The position numbers and the translations under genes were made by a program. Below are positions 9,150-19,564 of a stretch of 64,000 nt of DNA, one piece after another. Each line of letters opens with the position of its first letter. Positions within the stretch are counted from its first letter, which is position 1. Under the pieces are notes generated by a model, which did not search any database, was not told where the DNA came from, and worked only from the letters and a program-made list of their open reading frames with translations. The stretch is taken from assembly GCA_039621445.1 (NCBI GenBank), contig CP154956.1:65550257-65614256 (forward strand). Reading direction: 5' to 3'. This DNA comes from Euglena gracilis (lineage: Eukaryota > Euglenida > Euglenophyceae > Euglenales).

Positions 9150-10232
9150 TCAACGTCGGCTCCTTCCACGCAATGGTGAAATGGCGATGCTGCGATATAC
9201 CCGGGAAACGGGTAGTGAATCGAGCATGTTGTCCGCAGCGTCGGATCGACGTGCGAACTGGTCAGCCTCATGGCTGCCGTGAAAAGTCGCATCACCTTCA
9301 TTCGGGTTCCCAGGATAATACCAGGGGGCTCGGCTGAGAGGATCCGCAACTTTTTGCGTGTGACCTGGGGTATAGATAACCACCAGGTTAAACTGGCTCA
9401 AGAACTCATGCCATCGGCATCTTCTGCCCACTGATGACATGGCCTTGTTTAAGTCCTCGGTATACCAGTGTTGAAGGCTCTCATGATCCGTCAACACGAG
9501 TATCTGGACCAAGCTGCTGGCTATCCAGCTGCGGAATTTCTGGAGAATAAGCACAATGGCATATGTCTCCTTTTCGCGAATGCTCCATTTAACCTGTCCT
9601 TTCCCGTTGTCGCCCTGTAGCTTCCTGCTGAAGAAAGCCACAGGTCGGAGTTCATTCGCCGCATTATGCTGGCTAAGAACCCCGCCAACAGCGTAATCGC
9701 TGCTGTCGACTTCCAGGACATACGGTTTGTATGGATCCGCGATATCGAGAACGACGTTCTCGAGGAGCAAGTCCTTGATTTTATTCAAGGCCTCGCGCAT
9801 TTGGTCATCCCAAATGACTTTTGCGTTATCGGGTCTCCGATTTTTGAGTTGTCGGGTTAGGGGTACCGCGATTTTCGCGAAATCTTTCATGTAAATCGCG
9901 TAATATTGGGCTAATCCCAAAAATCCCTTTAAATGCGTTAAGGTCTTAATGACCTCAGCAGTCCATTTCTTAATGGCCTCCATCTTACTGGGTGCGGCTT
10001 TACGCTGCCCGTTGCTCAGGATGTGTCCGCAAAACTTAATAATTTTGCGAAACAGGTGCATTTTGGAACCCTTCACAAAAAGCAAATGCTTTTTGAACGC
10101 GGATAATACCGCCCGCACATCGCGATAATGCGGTTCGACGATATCCTCGCCCGATTTCGCGGATGGCGGTTGGGTTCCCACCAGTACATCATCGATGTAC
10201 ACCAGAGCAAACGTAATTCGCGCAAAACCCAC
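9150..10232 (-). CDS. Chromovirus element B: RT palm/thumb and RNase H
   Basis: A 360-residue frame carrying the second half of RT (YIDDVLVG catalytic box; FCGHILS; LKGFLGLAQYY connection) and RNase H (VLEVDSSDYAVGGVL first Asp, REKETYAIV Glu, LTDHESLQHW Asp, TPGHTQKVADPLSR final His/Asp). It continues the RT of 10,240-11,413 after a one-base frameshift at about 10,225-10,235. Order and motifs are those of Ty3/gypsy Pol. It ends at a single TGA, after which the same frame reads into integrase, so one substitution separates the two. Confidence 0.9.
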   Translation of the reverse strand: MGFARITFALVYIDDVLVGTQPPSAKSGEDIVEPHYRDVRAVLSAFKKHLLFVKGSKMHLFRKIIKFCGHILSNGQRKAAPSKMEAIKKWTAEVIKTLTHLKGFLGLAQYYAIYMKDFAKIAVPLTRQLKNRRPDNAKVIWDDQMREALNKIKDLLLENVVLDIADPYKPYVLEVDSSDYAVGGVLSQHNAANELRPVAFFSRKLQGDNGKGQVKWSIREKETYAIVLILQKFRSWIASSLVQILVLTDHESLQHWYTEDLNKAMSSVGRRCRWHEFLSQFNLVVIYTPGHTQKVADPLSRAPWYYPGNPNEGDATFHGSHEADQFARRSDAADNMLDSLPVSRVYRSIAISPLRGRSRR

Positions 10233-10239
10233 TGGATCC

Positions 10240-11413
10240 TGCGTTGAAACATGGCTGGGCCATTCTTAACACCCATGGGGAGTACCGTCCATTGGTACAC
10301 ACCCTTGGATGTCACGAATGCCGTGTACGGTTGCGAAACAGGATGCAAATGCATCTGATGGAAACCGTCTTCCAGATCAAAGATTGACCACAACCGGTTT
10401 TCCGATTGTCTTGTGATCAAATCCTCCATCAGCGGTAACGGGAAGGGGTCATCCTTCGTTTGGGAGTTCAGGTACCGGTAATCCAGCACCAGTCTCCATT
10501 TCTTCTGACCAGACTGGTCAGCGGGTTTGGGCACCACAAAAGCTTGTGATGTCCACTCGCTCTTGGAAGGGATAATCCACTTCCGCTGGATGAGCTTCTC
10601 AATCATCTCGTTGAGAGCTTGTTCGCGTTCACCCGAACAACGGAAGAATTTCCGGTGCATGGGTTTAGCGCCATCCTTGAGCTCAATTTTGCAAACACCG
10701 AACGGACCGCGAATCGCGGGGTCGATGTCGCAGGCGTAAACTGGGTTATCCAGTACATCATGGAATTCGCGAGTAATTAGCGAACAATAGTCAGCAGACT
10801 TGGGGTGTTGGTCCGCACTCTCAATGACCGCAGAAATCTGCGTTGAGGGTGTGGCATCCCCATCCGTACCAAGGTATCTTGGCACACGCAAATCGGATAT
10901 TCCGAATGCGTCAAAGAAACAAACACAAAAAATGATTTCTTTAACAGGTGGTAATAATACACCACAAAAGGCCTCAAATAGTGGTACATCGGCGATTAAA
11001 TCCCACCAATGAAAACACACATGGGATAGTTGGTGAAACCAATCCGCATTCGGATTGACTGGTATGAGGAGAGCTCCTCGCGCTTCATCGCGGAGGATTT
11101 TCTGCACCACATCCGGAATAAGTTTTGGGGGAGGGTGCATCCAGAGCACCGTATCACCCCAAAACTTTAGAAATGCGTTGGAATGTCGCGACCAATATCG
11201 CGACAAGCGCGCATGCGCTTTTGATGATGGTGCATCAATTTCCAACGACAAATCGAAGGAATCAGCCAAAGCCGCGATTTTGGAGAACCATTCCTCCAAA
11301 ATACGGTATTGACCAAAATTAAACGCGTTCCATACACGCATCGCGTATCTATTGACCTGGTGTCGACCTGGTTCGCGTGTTGAAGAGCGGTAACGCACTT
11401 TAGGGATCCGCAA
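10240..11413 (-). CDS. Chromovirus element B: RT fingers/palm and upstream linker
   Basis: The first ~230 residues have no recognised domain. From about residue 233 there is a Ty3-type RT: DPAIRGPFGV, FFRCSGEREQALNEMI, WRLVLDYRYLNSQTK (motif 2), LWSIFDLEDGFHQM (motif A with catalytic Asp) and LPMGVKNGPAMFQRRI (motif B). Reading switches frame near 10,230 to reach the YIDD box in the neighbouring frame. It copies the element RNA into cDNA. The 5' edge is uncertain because the protease-RT linker lies in another frame. Confidence 0.88.
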
Positions 11414-11883
11414 ACATAGGTCAAGGGTGTGTCATCCACACTCCCTAGGGGCATTCCCAATGGTTGATGGGTTGGATGGGTGCATACCCAGTCCATATCA
11501 TGCCAGATGGAGGTGGGGGAGGTGTGTGACACGGATTTCGCGGTCCCAAACAACAAGGCAATACCTCGTTGTTGGAGCACTTGGTGTACGGTCGCGCATT
11601 GCGATCCGCAACCAAGTGTATGGGTGAGCGAAATCGGGATTAGTGTTGAGGTCTGGACTAAACATCCACAATCGAAATCTGGCTGGGCGGAAATTCTCCT
11701 ACAGTGCACACATTGGAAGGAAGTGTCGGAGAAGTGGTCCTGGTCGCGCATGTTGGTCTGGTGAGGGTGTGTGTAAAAGTTGGGATGCGCTTTTGTAGCT
11801 GCTGGGGGGTGTACAGATGTATCTGAAAGCGATACATCTGGTGGAAAACGGGATGCTGGTGCAGCTGGGCGACTACTCGACAC
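11400..11883 (-). CDS. Chromovirus element B: protease-RT linker with Cys-rich motif
   Basis: The frame (continuing to 11,167) starts MSSSRPAAPASRFPPDV and contains CVHCRRISAQPDFDCGC at about 11,661-11,718, a CX2CX11CXC pattern. Element A keeps all four Cys (CAHC...CGC at 348-410); element C has lost the second. The surrounding protein is His/Pro-rich without a recognised domain. Retention of the four Cys between divergent copies suggests a metal-binding knuckle, which is inference. It includes the conserved hairpin at 11,814-11,840. Confidence 0.5.
11814..11840 (-). other. Conserved hairpin in element B linker
   Basis: A perfect 10-bp stem (CAGATGTATC pairing with GATACATCTG) closes a 7-nt loop. 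It is intact at the same place in element C with one covarying pair, and nearly so in A. Confidence 0.7.
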
Positions 11884-11989
11884 CGTAATTACTTCAGGCC
11901 TTTGGGCTTTCGTCTTGTAACCCAGTGGAACGAGGGGGGTACCGCTACTCGCTTGCCCTGCCTCATGGGGAACGGAAGTTGGTGTGTCA

Positions 11990-12614
11990 ATGGGCAGGGG
12001 GTGAACTTTCTCGGTACACCCGGTGTGGAAAACGTTGGTTGGTGTGGTTGGTAACGGGGTAAAAGTTTTCGAAAACGGTGTGGAAAGATTGGTGGTCGTC
12101 GCGGTTTACGCTACAGGTGATGAAGGTTTGGGGGGCAATGAAGACAATGGTGATGTGCACAAACTGTGGGAGTGGCAATCCACTACCAGCCGGTGCTGAC
12201 GTAAAAAGGGGTATCCCAGAATTACGTCAGAACCATGGATTCCGGATTCGTATCCCCAGGTATCCGGAAAATTTTGTGGTTGGGGGGGGTGTGAGTGGTG
12301 CTTGGGGATGAGGGGTAGGACAATGTCCAAAAAGCATCCCAAGTCACCACCGCACATGGGGGTGTTGTCAGCCGTCGTAATTTTGATCGGCTTCTTGGCT
12401 TTCACCAAGACGGGGGTTGGTATCAACCCGAACCGAAAAGTAGTGCAATGTGGCAACCAGTGTCAATGAGAATTTTGACTTTTGCACAAAAATTTTGGAT
12501 TTTGATTTCCGCTTGGACTAAAAATTCCATGGGGGGTAGGCAAAGTGAAGGGTCTGGCGAAAATACGTTTTCTTGCCAGCTTTCCCATGAACCCTTTCCT
12601 ACTTTGCACAACAT
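11990..12614 (-). pseudogene. Chromovirus element B: aspartic protease
   Basis: The start of the domain shows MEFLVQAEIKIQNF and the active site ILIDTGC (near 12,460-12,480). The downstream part, offset by one base, has ITTADNTPMCGGDLGCFLD and GSDVILGYPFLRQHRLVV. This is the retropepsin fold with its single DTG, dimeric in action, cutting Gag-Pol. Element A has the same arrangement. One frameshift near 12,440 separates the catalytic loop from the flap, so this copy is probably inactive unless a frameshift is programmed. Confidence 0.75.
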
Positions 12615-12768
12615 TCCGAGCGGAAAGTTGGAGTGGGGGGTGGGGGACCCGAAAATTTTCCGGGTACCGACCAGAAAGGCAGATGGGCAGGGGGGGGCAG
12701 GGTTGATCAGGTCCTACCTCCATCTGTTCATCAGCCCAGAGGTCCTTGCCCTCGGACCTCGGGCTCCC

Positions 12769-13659
12769 CTACTCCAGGTCCGAACGGGCCGAATAGCCGG
12801 CTATGGGCCTTTTAGAGGTATAAACAGATTTCAACGTGCGCACCGCCATGCGGGCCTCGTCGAAATCGGTATCCGTGGTCTCATCCCCCTCCCTGCCCGA
12901 AGCCGGGGTGTCATCCTCCAAACAAGATATCTTGAAACCGACTTCATGGCGGTTGGAGGAGTGACCCTTGTCACCACGATTCATACCGCGATGCCGTTGG
13001 CCAGGGCGGGGAGAACGAGAACGCGGACATTTGGATGAGTGGTGATCACTCGATCCACAAAGCGAACACCGAGATTTGTGTCGCGATTCTGGGTAACGGG
13101 GGGATCGGTTTCCCGATTTTCCGTCAAACCGTCGTGGTGAGCGGGTATCCCGTCGACCATGACCGGTGTATCGGGGTTTTCCCGATGAGGATCGCGAAGA
13201 AGATGATCCGCTTCGCGAACGCGATCGCGATGTCTCGTGATGAGAATCACGCTTCTTGGCCGGGGCACCGGGTGACCTACCCCGAGGGGTACCGTGTTTC
13301 CGCTCATCACGGAACGGGATCCGGGGGCTAATACCACCGGAACGGGGACCCGATGACCGTGAATTGCCCGATTGGCGTGAAAACGCGGAGGAACCCGAAC
13401 CCCATGATGAGGTCGAGCCTCGCGGACTCTGAATACGCTTACGCGCTTCAGGATTAGGACATTCCCGAGACATATGTCCCGCTTTGTTGCACAAAAAGCA
13501 CACTTTATCCGTGGCTTGGTCCGAAGAACGCGGGTATCGCGTTTTTGATCCCGTGGCTGGTGAAGTGGGTGAAACCGGTGTTTTTTGCAATGCGTTCACC
13601 GAACCAGCCGGTAAATCCAGCGGTTGGGTGTGCGTTATACGCGGATTGAATCTGACCAA
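12769..13659 (-). CDS. Chromovirus element B: nucleocapsid (two zinc knuckles, RS-rich)
   Basis: A 296-residue frame with CFLCNKAGHMSREC and CSLCGSSDHHSSKC (both CX2CX4HX4C), separated by an Arg/Ser-rich stretch with SRSRSRSGSSSSRSSSG, and ending with a TDTDFDEARMAVRTL tail conserved in A and C. It is offset by one base from the capsid frame (13,505-14,461); the crossover lies near 13,620, where element A reads continuously, so this is a mutation in B rather than a family feature. Confidence 0.85.
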   Translation of the reverse strand: MVRFNPRITHTQPLDLPAGSVNALQKTPVSPTSPATGSKTRYPRSSDQATDKVCFLCNKAGHMSRECPNPEARKRIQSPRGSTSSWGSGSSAFSRQSGNSRSSGPRSGGISPRIPFRDERKHGTPRGRSPGAPAKKRDSHHETSRSRSRSGSSSSRSSSGKPRYTGHGRRDTRSPRRFDGKSGNRSPRYPESRHKSRCSLCGSSDHHSSKCPRSRSPRPGQRHRGMNRGDKGHSSNRHEVGFKISCLEDDTPASGREGDETTDTDFDEARMAVRTLKSVYTSKRPIAGYSARSDLE

Positions 13660-14461
13660 GAAGCTGTGATAGCTTCAATTGCTTGGAAACGTAGTTCCAG
13701 CGTTGGTCAAGAGTCATTGGATGACTCGCCAACTCCTCACGCTGGATATCCTTGATGAGGCTAGGCGTGAAATGCATGAGAACAGCATCAAACTGTTCGC
13801 GCATTTGCTTTTCACTGAGTTCATCCACTTCAGCGGCAAGTCCTAACCATTTGGCATACCAAAGGTCAATGGACTTCCACTTGCGATCAGGTGGGGCGCA
13901 TTGCCGCCACTTGGTCTCTAGGGTAATCCTAGCGACCAAACTTGAACTGGTGGAAGCGTATTGCTCCACCAGGTCATCAAAGAAAACGCGGTAGCGAATA
14001 ACAAGTTGTCGCGCACGCTCCTTCTCGTCCCTAGGGAGGCAATTGATGAATTCCATCTTGATCACCTCCGGGTTTGTGTCCTGGGTTGGCCCTTTTAATG
14101 CCCAGTAGTACCCCCAGTCGCGGAAAAACTGTCTCCATGTGGTTGTATCACCGTCCCATTGGGGTTTCACCTTGTTCACGATTGCGATGGTGCCCTTGAA
14201 GTCTTTCTGAGAAACCCAATGACCCTCGGTGGTATTCCGTGGTTTTGGGCCTGGGTACGCTCGAGCACCAAGCGTATCCTTTCCGGATTCTTGTCGGAAT
14301 CGCGAAATTTCTGGTGAAGGTGAATCCTGGTACCGGAAATCCGGTCGCAAACCCTGTTGGTCACCCGTAATACGGGGACTCTCCGGTGTGGGGGTATGTC
14401 GCGCATGCAACATGTGACCCACTCCCGGTGTACGGGTTTGGCTCATTCCACGCACAAGCAT
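13505..14461 (-). CDS. Chromovirus element B: Gag capsid domain
   Basis: A 318-residue frame with a Ty3-type capsid domain: DFKGTIAIVNKVKPQWDGD, TTWRQFFRDW, DRKWKSIDLWYAKWLGLA and LTLDQRWNYVSKQLKLS-like segments. It is in the same frame as the coiled-coil Gag upstream and separated from it by one TAA at about 14,474-14,476. Element C has deleted this domain, while A retains it in 1,428-2,987. Confidence 0.85.
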   Translation of the reverse strand: MLVRGMSQTRTPGVGHMLHARHTPTPESPRITGDQQGLRPDFRYQDSPSPEISRFRQESGKDTLGARAYPGPKPRNTTEGHWVSQKDFKGTIAIVNKVKPQWDGDTTTWRQFFRDWGYYWALKGPTQDTNPEVIKMEFINCLPRDEKERARQLVIRYRVFFDDLVEQYASTSSSLVARITLETKWRQCAPPDRKWKSIDLWYAKWLGLAAEVDELSEKQMREQFDAVLMHFTPSLIKDIQREELASHPMTLDQRWNYVSKQLKLSQLLGQIQSAYNAHPTAGFTGWFGERIAKNTGFTHFTSHGIKNAIPAFFGPSHG

Positions 14462-14476
14462 GGAATGATGGATTTC

Positions 14477-16747
14477 TTAATGGAGACTTGGCGGAACCGC
14501 CGTGTTTTCCGAAAATTCGGTTCCCGTAATGGGAAATTCATCCGAAAACTGGGTTTGGGTTGTGGACAAGGCCAATGGTGGCACAATTCGCGGAATCGTG
14601 GATTGTGACACTCGGAACACGGGTGGTGGTGGTGCATGTGCACCCAGAGCCGGGTTATGAAAACGCGACTCTGGAGCATTTGGCGCATCTTCGGCAATGC
14701 ATCCTGCCGAATTGCGGTGTGAAACCCGCTGTTGGTTGGACACATTATCCAAACCCACAGACAAGTCATGCACACTTTGCTCCAAATGCTCAACGAGTTG
14801 GAGTTGGCCGCAAATCCGGTCAACTTCATCCTCCAAAGCGCGAATACGCTTGCGGTAACGGGAAAAGTCATCCAAGTGCGGAATCCTTTCGGAAATCTCG
14901 GTAACATCTTGGACAAGTTTCCCGTGAGACTTATCCAATATTTGGAGTTGTCCCATTAATGCTTTGACAGCGTTTGAGAGAATCTGCAAAGGTGATGTCA
15001 CCTTGGTTGGTGTGGTGGTGGGTGCAACCGGTGCAGGGTTATCCGACAACACGGTTGTGGTACCCACGGGCAAATTTCCGGGTTGTGGCTTATCCAAAAA
15101 CACGGAAATTCGCTCATCCAACCTGGTAATCTCACTTTGCGTGGATCGGGCATTCCGATTCACCGATTCCTCAAGCCGTAATAGGCTGTTGCAGAAATCT
15201 TGCAAGGTTTCCTGATTGTCAGTGAGCTTTTTGTCATAAAATGCCTTGAAATCAGGGTTCTCGGTAATCCGGGAACTGGAACCTGCAGGTAGAGACTGCA
15301 TTTCCGTTACTTTGGTAGACACCGATGCATACCGGGCCTGGAGTTCCCCAATAGCAGTCTGAATGCCGCTAATGTCCGGAACTCGGTGGGAAAGTGCGGA
15401 ATAGCTTTGTTGCAAACCCGCAATGGCCGAGTTAATCCGGCCAATGTCGGATTGCAACTGCAACTGCAGGGAATCCTGCCGGTGTGCTACTTCCGCGACG
15501 TTCGCGCTCAGATTGGATAATACAACCCGATTTGCGTCACAATAACAGGTTTTCTGCTCCAAACGGGAAAGTTGCTCCTGCAACTGCCGCACATACGTGT
15601 GGGGAGCAAAATTCTCGTTGGCTTGTGACTGGAATTGCCGGAACTTTACCGTTTCATCGCACAACTGCATAATGCGGTTTTGCGATTCATGGAAAGTTGC
15701 GCACAATGTGGTGAAATGATCCATAGACACAAATACACCACTGTTTGTTGTTGCAGACCAGGAATCTCGTGCATGCAACTGTTGTTGCAAATGCAACACC
15801 GCGGATGAACATGACTCCATTTGTCCCGATAACTGTCGTAGTGAGTCATGCAAGTGCAGAAACTTGGGGTCATTCCTCACTTCCGCTTCATGCATGCATT
15901 CACTAATTTGCCGGAAGTTTTGCGGGAGTTGTTGGCACATTTTGTCAAAGGTTTCCCGAAAGTTTGCAAGGTCAATACCCGCACTTTCGAAATTCCTCTG
16001 GCAATATTTGCCAACTTCCTGCAAGTAATTCCAGCAGTATTCCAGCTTGGTGAAGACATGTTTCTGGTTGTCCTCATCAAACTGGAGCACTTTGTTGAGT
16101 GAGGTTGCACAATCCGCAACACATTGTTGCACATGGTTGAACTGCCTCACAAGGGGGTGATCCCCTGGAAGCCGAGCAACGATATCCTGCACATCCTCAG
16201 CAGTGAGGAGCTCCCCCGTGCCCTTCCCATAGCCATCTATGGGTTGGGACGTACCAGAGAATTCTGGTACCACTAGGCGAGTCTCTGGTTGCCAAGGCAG
16301 CGCGGGATAGCACCCAAGATCGGGTGGTGGTGGCAAAGCTCTGTAACGGCTTGCCGGTGGAAGAACGGGTGGTGGTTGAAAGAAACACGGGGTTTCTAGC
16401 CCACCATCACCAGAGAAGCCCGGTGGCGGAATCACCGCAGGTCTCTCCGGTGTGCGCAGCTGCACCGTTGCCGCACACAGAGGCGAATACCCCCGTTGTG
16501 GCAAGGTGAGTGCGGAAGAGGCCGCATTAGCCTCTGAAGCCAATGAAGTGGAGGGCTCATCGCCGACCACTGTCAATCATGCCAAATGTTGCAATCTTGA
16601 CAATTGAACCAATTGTGCCTCATCGGCGTGGGAACTGGAAGCACTTTCACATAAAAGCTTCCAATCCCCAGTATCTTGGCCAATGTCTTGCAATGGTGCC
16701 TGTAATAAGGCATAGTTGAATTGATGGTTGGGGCCTGTGCTTTGCAT
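14477..16747 (-). CDS. Chromovirus element B: N-terminal coiled-coil Gag
   Basis: Start chosen at the Met of MQSTGPNHQFNYALL because elements A and C share it. A TGA at about 16,577 interrupts the frame where C reads through, then 699 residues are open from MTVVGDEPSTSLASEANAAS. Order: Pro-rich segment (LPPPPDLGCYPALPWQPETR), helical region (IVARLPGDHPLVRQF), then some 450 residues of coiled coil with repeated LQ/Q heptads, one CYCD motif, and a Pro-rich end. No enzyme motif. Length is far above typical Ty3 Gag. Element C at 43,236-45,764 is collinear and highly similar. Confidence 0.75.
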
Positions 16748-17005
16748 CTTTCTGATGACAAAAACAGTAAAAACCCACAAAACTAAGCAGTTGTGCTGGC
16801 ACCAGAGGGGTTGTAACGGGTAATACCGTACAGAGCCTTCAGGAGCCTGCTCGTCTGCTTAGACGTTGACTAGAAGCTGGGAGCTGACGCTGCGACCGTG
16901 TAATAACGGTGCAGGGGCCCTCCGCTGCCAGTCAGCGTAGGATCGAACCAAGCTGCTACCAAGTGTAATACCTGGTAGCCTTTCTTTCTGTGAAGTATGT
17001 GTAGG

Positions 17006-17026
17006 ATCGTAACCGATCTGCTACCA
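17006..17026 (-). other. Primer binding site of element B
   Basis: On the minus strand TGGTAGCAGATCGG starts at the LTR edge, then GTTACGATCC. It resembles the complement of the initiator tRNA-Met 3' end (ends GCTACCA, T-loop ATCGA). Confidence 0.7.
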
Positions 17027-17343
17027 AGTGTACGTCTGATTCCCAATTCCCCTTTCCCAATTCCCAAAAAGCCTTCGCTTTCGCCTTGGAGCACCTACTT
17101 GGGAACTGAAAATCAGAGTAACAGAAAATCCCTTTTCCCACTTCCCAAGAAGCAAAGCACAGAGCAATGCAGGGAGGACGGACTGGATATCCAAGTCGGG
17201 TCCGGAGAAAAGGAAGGAACGAGGGAAAAAACAGAATACCACCTGTGGAGAGAGAAGGGGCACCCATTAGGAAATCCTAATAGGATCTGCTTCCATCCTA
17301 ACTTCCTCAACGGAAGGGGACAGAAGCATACGCCTGGTACACA
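17027..17343 (-). repeat. 5' LTR of chromovirus element B
   Basis: About 317 bp, reading TGTGTACCAGGCGTATGC... to ...GACGTACACT on the minus strand, clearly related to the element C LTRs at 42,726-43,021 and 53,961-54,256 (inverted relative to them). The PBS adjoins it. A matching 3' LTR is not visible next to the chromodomain; the LTR at 6,658-7,089 is only distantly similar. Confidence 0.8.
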
Positions 17344-18730
17344 GCCCCCCCCCCCCCTGTACCTAACCTCAACCGCATCAGAAACATCCCCGGCCAAGGC
17401 TGCACAGAGGTAGAGGGACGGAGGTAGAGACAGATGTTCAATAATTCAAAATCCCAATGAAACAGAAAGTGTGTGACGAGGAAAGGCAAAAAAATGACAT
17501 GAAAATTGTCATGACTCGGCTTTTTTTGCAGCATATGTCCGGACAAAATCCCTTTGTTCGGGGAAAGTCGGTGCACATTTTGACACATGGTAAAATAAGT
17601 TTTTTCCTTTCGATGAATTTTCCTTTGGGAAATTCTGGCTGTCCGCCACGGTGGACCCCCGCCCCGGGGACTGACCCCCTCGTCACGGCAAAATGGGGAC
17701 CCCCCCCCCAGGTGGCCGAGCGTCCTCGTCAGACGTGACGAACTTCCATGGAGCAGTTGTGCCCTGTTAGTTTTTTTGGAGCACTTTGGGTCAAAATCCT
17801 TCAAGATGACCATGAAAGGACCCAACAAAATGGTTGAGATTGGCCCCAAAGTTCCAAAGTTTTGCCAGATGGACGAAAATTGGCTCAGAAAAACCTAAAA
17901 ATAGCCGAAAATTACCAAATATACCGCCTGCACCAACAAAGTACATGATCCTTGGTGTGAGACTGCTGAGTTTCAACACTTCAAGCATGTGACTACCGTG
18001 CCCCCCCCTTTATATGGCACCGCCTAGGGAACGTTTTGACCGCCCTGGCGACAATTGGGGGGGGGGTGACAATTAGGGGGTTACTCAGTTTACCCTACAT
18101 GTCCATGGGTCCATGAGTATCCAGGTTTTGAATAGTGCTGAGATCTTACTATGAAATGCATAAAGTGGAAGGCTAAAAATACTAGCATTGCAAATTTGGC
18201 GTAATTTATCAGTTACAAATTTCACCGTTGTAATTTACAGTGACTTTCAGTGATTTTACGGTAATTTCTGAAACGTTAATGCAATGTTAACCCCCCCCCA
18301 TACACCCGATACCTGTTTTACTGAATTTTTTTTTAACTTTTTTGACCCGAATTACATGGGGTTCATACCAAAACGGGGCGCTGGCGGGTCAAAAAACACT
18401 CATTCTCGGCTTAAAAAAAAGTTTTTTGAGGTCCAGAAGGCCAAAAAAAATTCGTTTCGGACCAGAAAACAAGGCAGTCGGACCCCCTCGGCAGCGGCAG
18501 AATGGGGACCCCCCCCGGTCAGCCAACCCCCTCAGCACGGCGTGCCGAACCATAACAATCAATTTTCCTTTGGGAAACTCCGGCTTTCTGCCACGTTTTG
18601 TGGCATTGGACCTGTCCCAACTGCATTCTGCAATTAAGTGTGGCCAAAAGGCAGCGCGCGCCAAAGCACACATTTTTTTGTAAAGTGTCTGGGTGTTTGC
18701 TTTGCAGGAAATCAGCGTACAACTTTGTCC
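17344..18730. other. No gene seen; AT-rich and homopolymer-rich intergenic DNA
   Basis: Contains a C13 run at about 17,347 and two loosely related modules in direct orientation (about 17,615-17,710 and 18,475-18,600) that share TTTTCCTTTGGGAAA and AATGGGGACCCCCCC. No coding frame with a recognisable domain. Confidence 0.6.
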
Positions 18731-18734
18731 ATGT

Positions 18735-19070
18735 TTGGCGTGTGTACGTAGGTTTAGCCACACGCTGTTGGACGGCCACAGGGGCAGCTCATACTACTTA
18801 CCGTGGCTCGTCCGCTAGCGAGGAATCACGCCCGTGGTAATCCGACCGATCAACGTTCGTCCATGTGCGCAGCCTCACGTGCCGATCGATCCCCGCGGTA
18901 TGCCCTCTGCCCGTGCGGGATCGATCAGGACTCACACGGCGGGACCTGGGTCTCGAACCGACGACCTCCCGCGTGTGAGCCCAGTGTATTACCGAGTAAG
19001 CCACTCGAGCGATACTGGGCTTGGTACTACTCGCTGGCGACCAACCTCCGTAGGATCTCCCGTATGCGGC
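18735..19070 (-). mobile_element. tRNA-derived SINE, copy 1
   Basis: On the minus strand there is a box-A-like TGGCTTACTCGG and, about 35 nt later, a perfect box B (GGTTCGAGACC). A 200-bp body follows, with GATCGATC repeats, ending near GTGGCTAAACCTACGTA. Copy 2 lies inverted at 19,290-19,562 and is about 90% identical over 260 bp. RNA polymerase III promoter elements plus a non-tRNA body define a tRNA-derived SINE. A Leu- or Ser-like tRNA origin is possible but unresolved. A head segment (CTCCGTAGGATCTCC) is also repeated at 19,690-19,768. Confidence 0.7.
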
Positions 19071-19289
19071 ACACACTCCATTGCCAAGAGCCTTACTACA
19101 CTAGCCCACTGATTCACTATGGACGTGGTCCCTGCAGCTAGGGTTATGCCTCACACTGCACTAGTTGGCTGAGTGCCTCTCACGAGTACTGCGTCACCAG
19201 GCTGCCGACCGCTGCTGACTGCTCTTGTTTACTGTTGCCGGCAGTTTACGTGTTGTCGACTTACACGTGCTCTGCCGCCTTGGGGCGTC

Positions 19290-19562
19290 CTCCTTAGCAT
19301 CGGCTTCAGAAGTAATACACTGGGCTCAGACACGGGAGGTCGTGGGTTCGAGACCCAGATCAGGCCGTGTGAGTCCTGATCGATCCAGTACGAGCAGAGG
19401 GCATACAGCGAGGATCGATCGGCGCGTGCGGCTGCGCACGTAGACGAACGTTGATCGGTCGGATAACCACGGGCGTGATTCCTCGCTAGCGGACGAGCCA
19501 CGGCAAGTAGTATGAGCTGCCCCTGTGGCCGTCCAACAGCTGGTGGCTAAACCTACATACAT
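19290..19562 (+). mobile_element. tRNA-derived SINE, copy 2 (inverted to copy 1)
   Basis: The plus strand carries ACTGGGCTCAGACACGGG, AGGTCGTGGGTTCGAGACCC (box B) and the same body as copy 1. The two copies face each other with about 300 bp between, so a transcript across both could fold into a long duplex. Confidence 0.7.
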
Positions 19563-19564
19563 GG

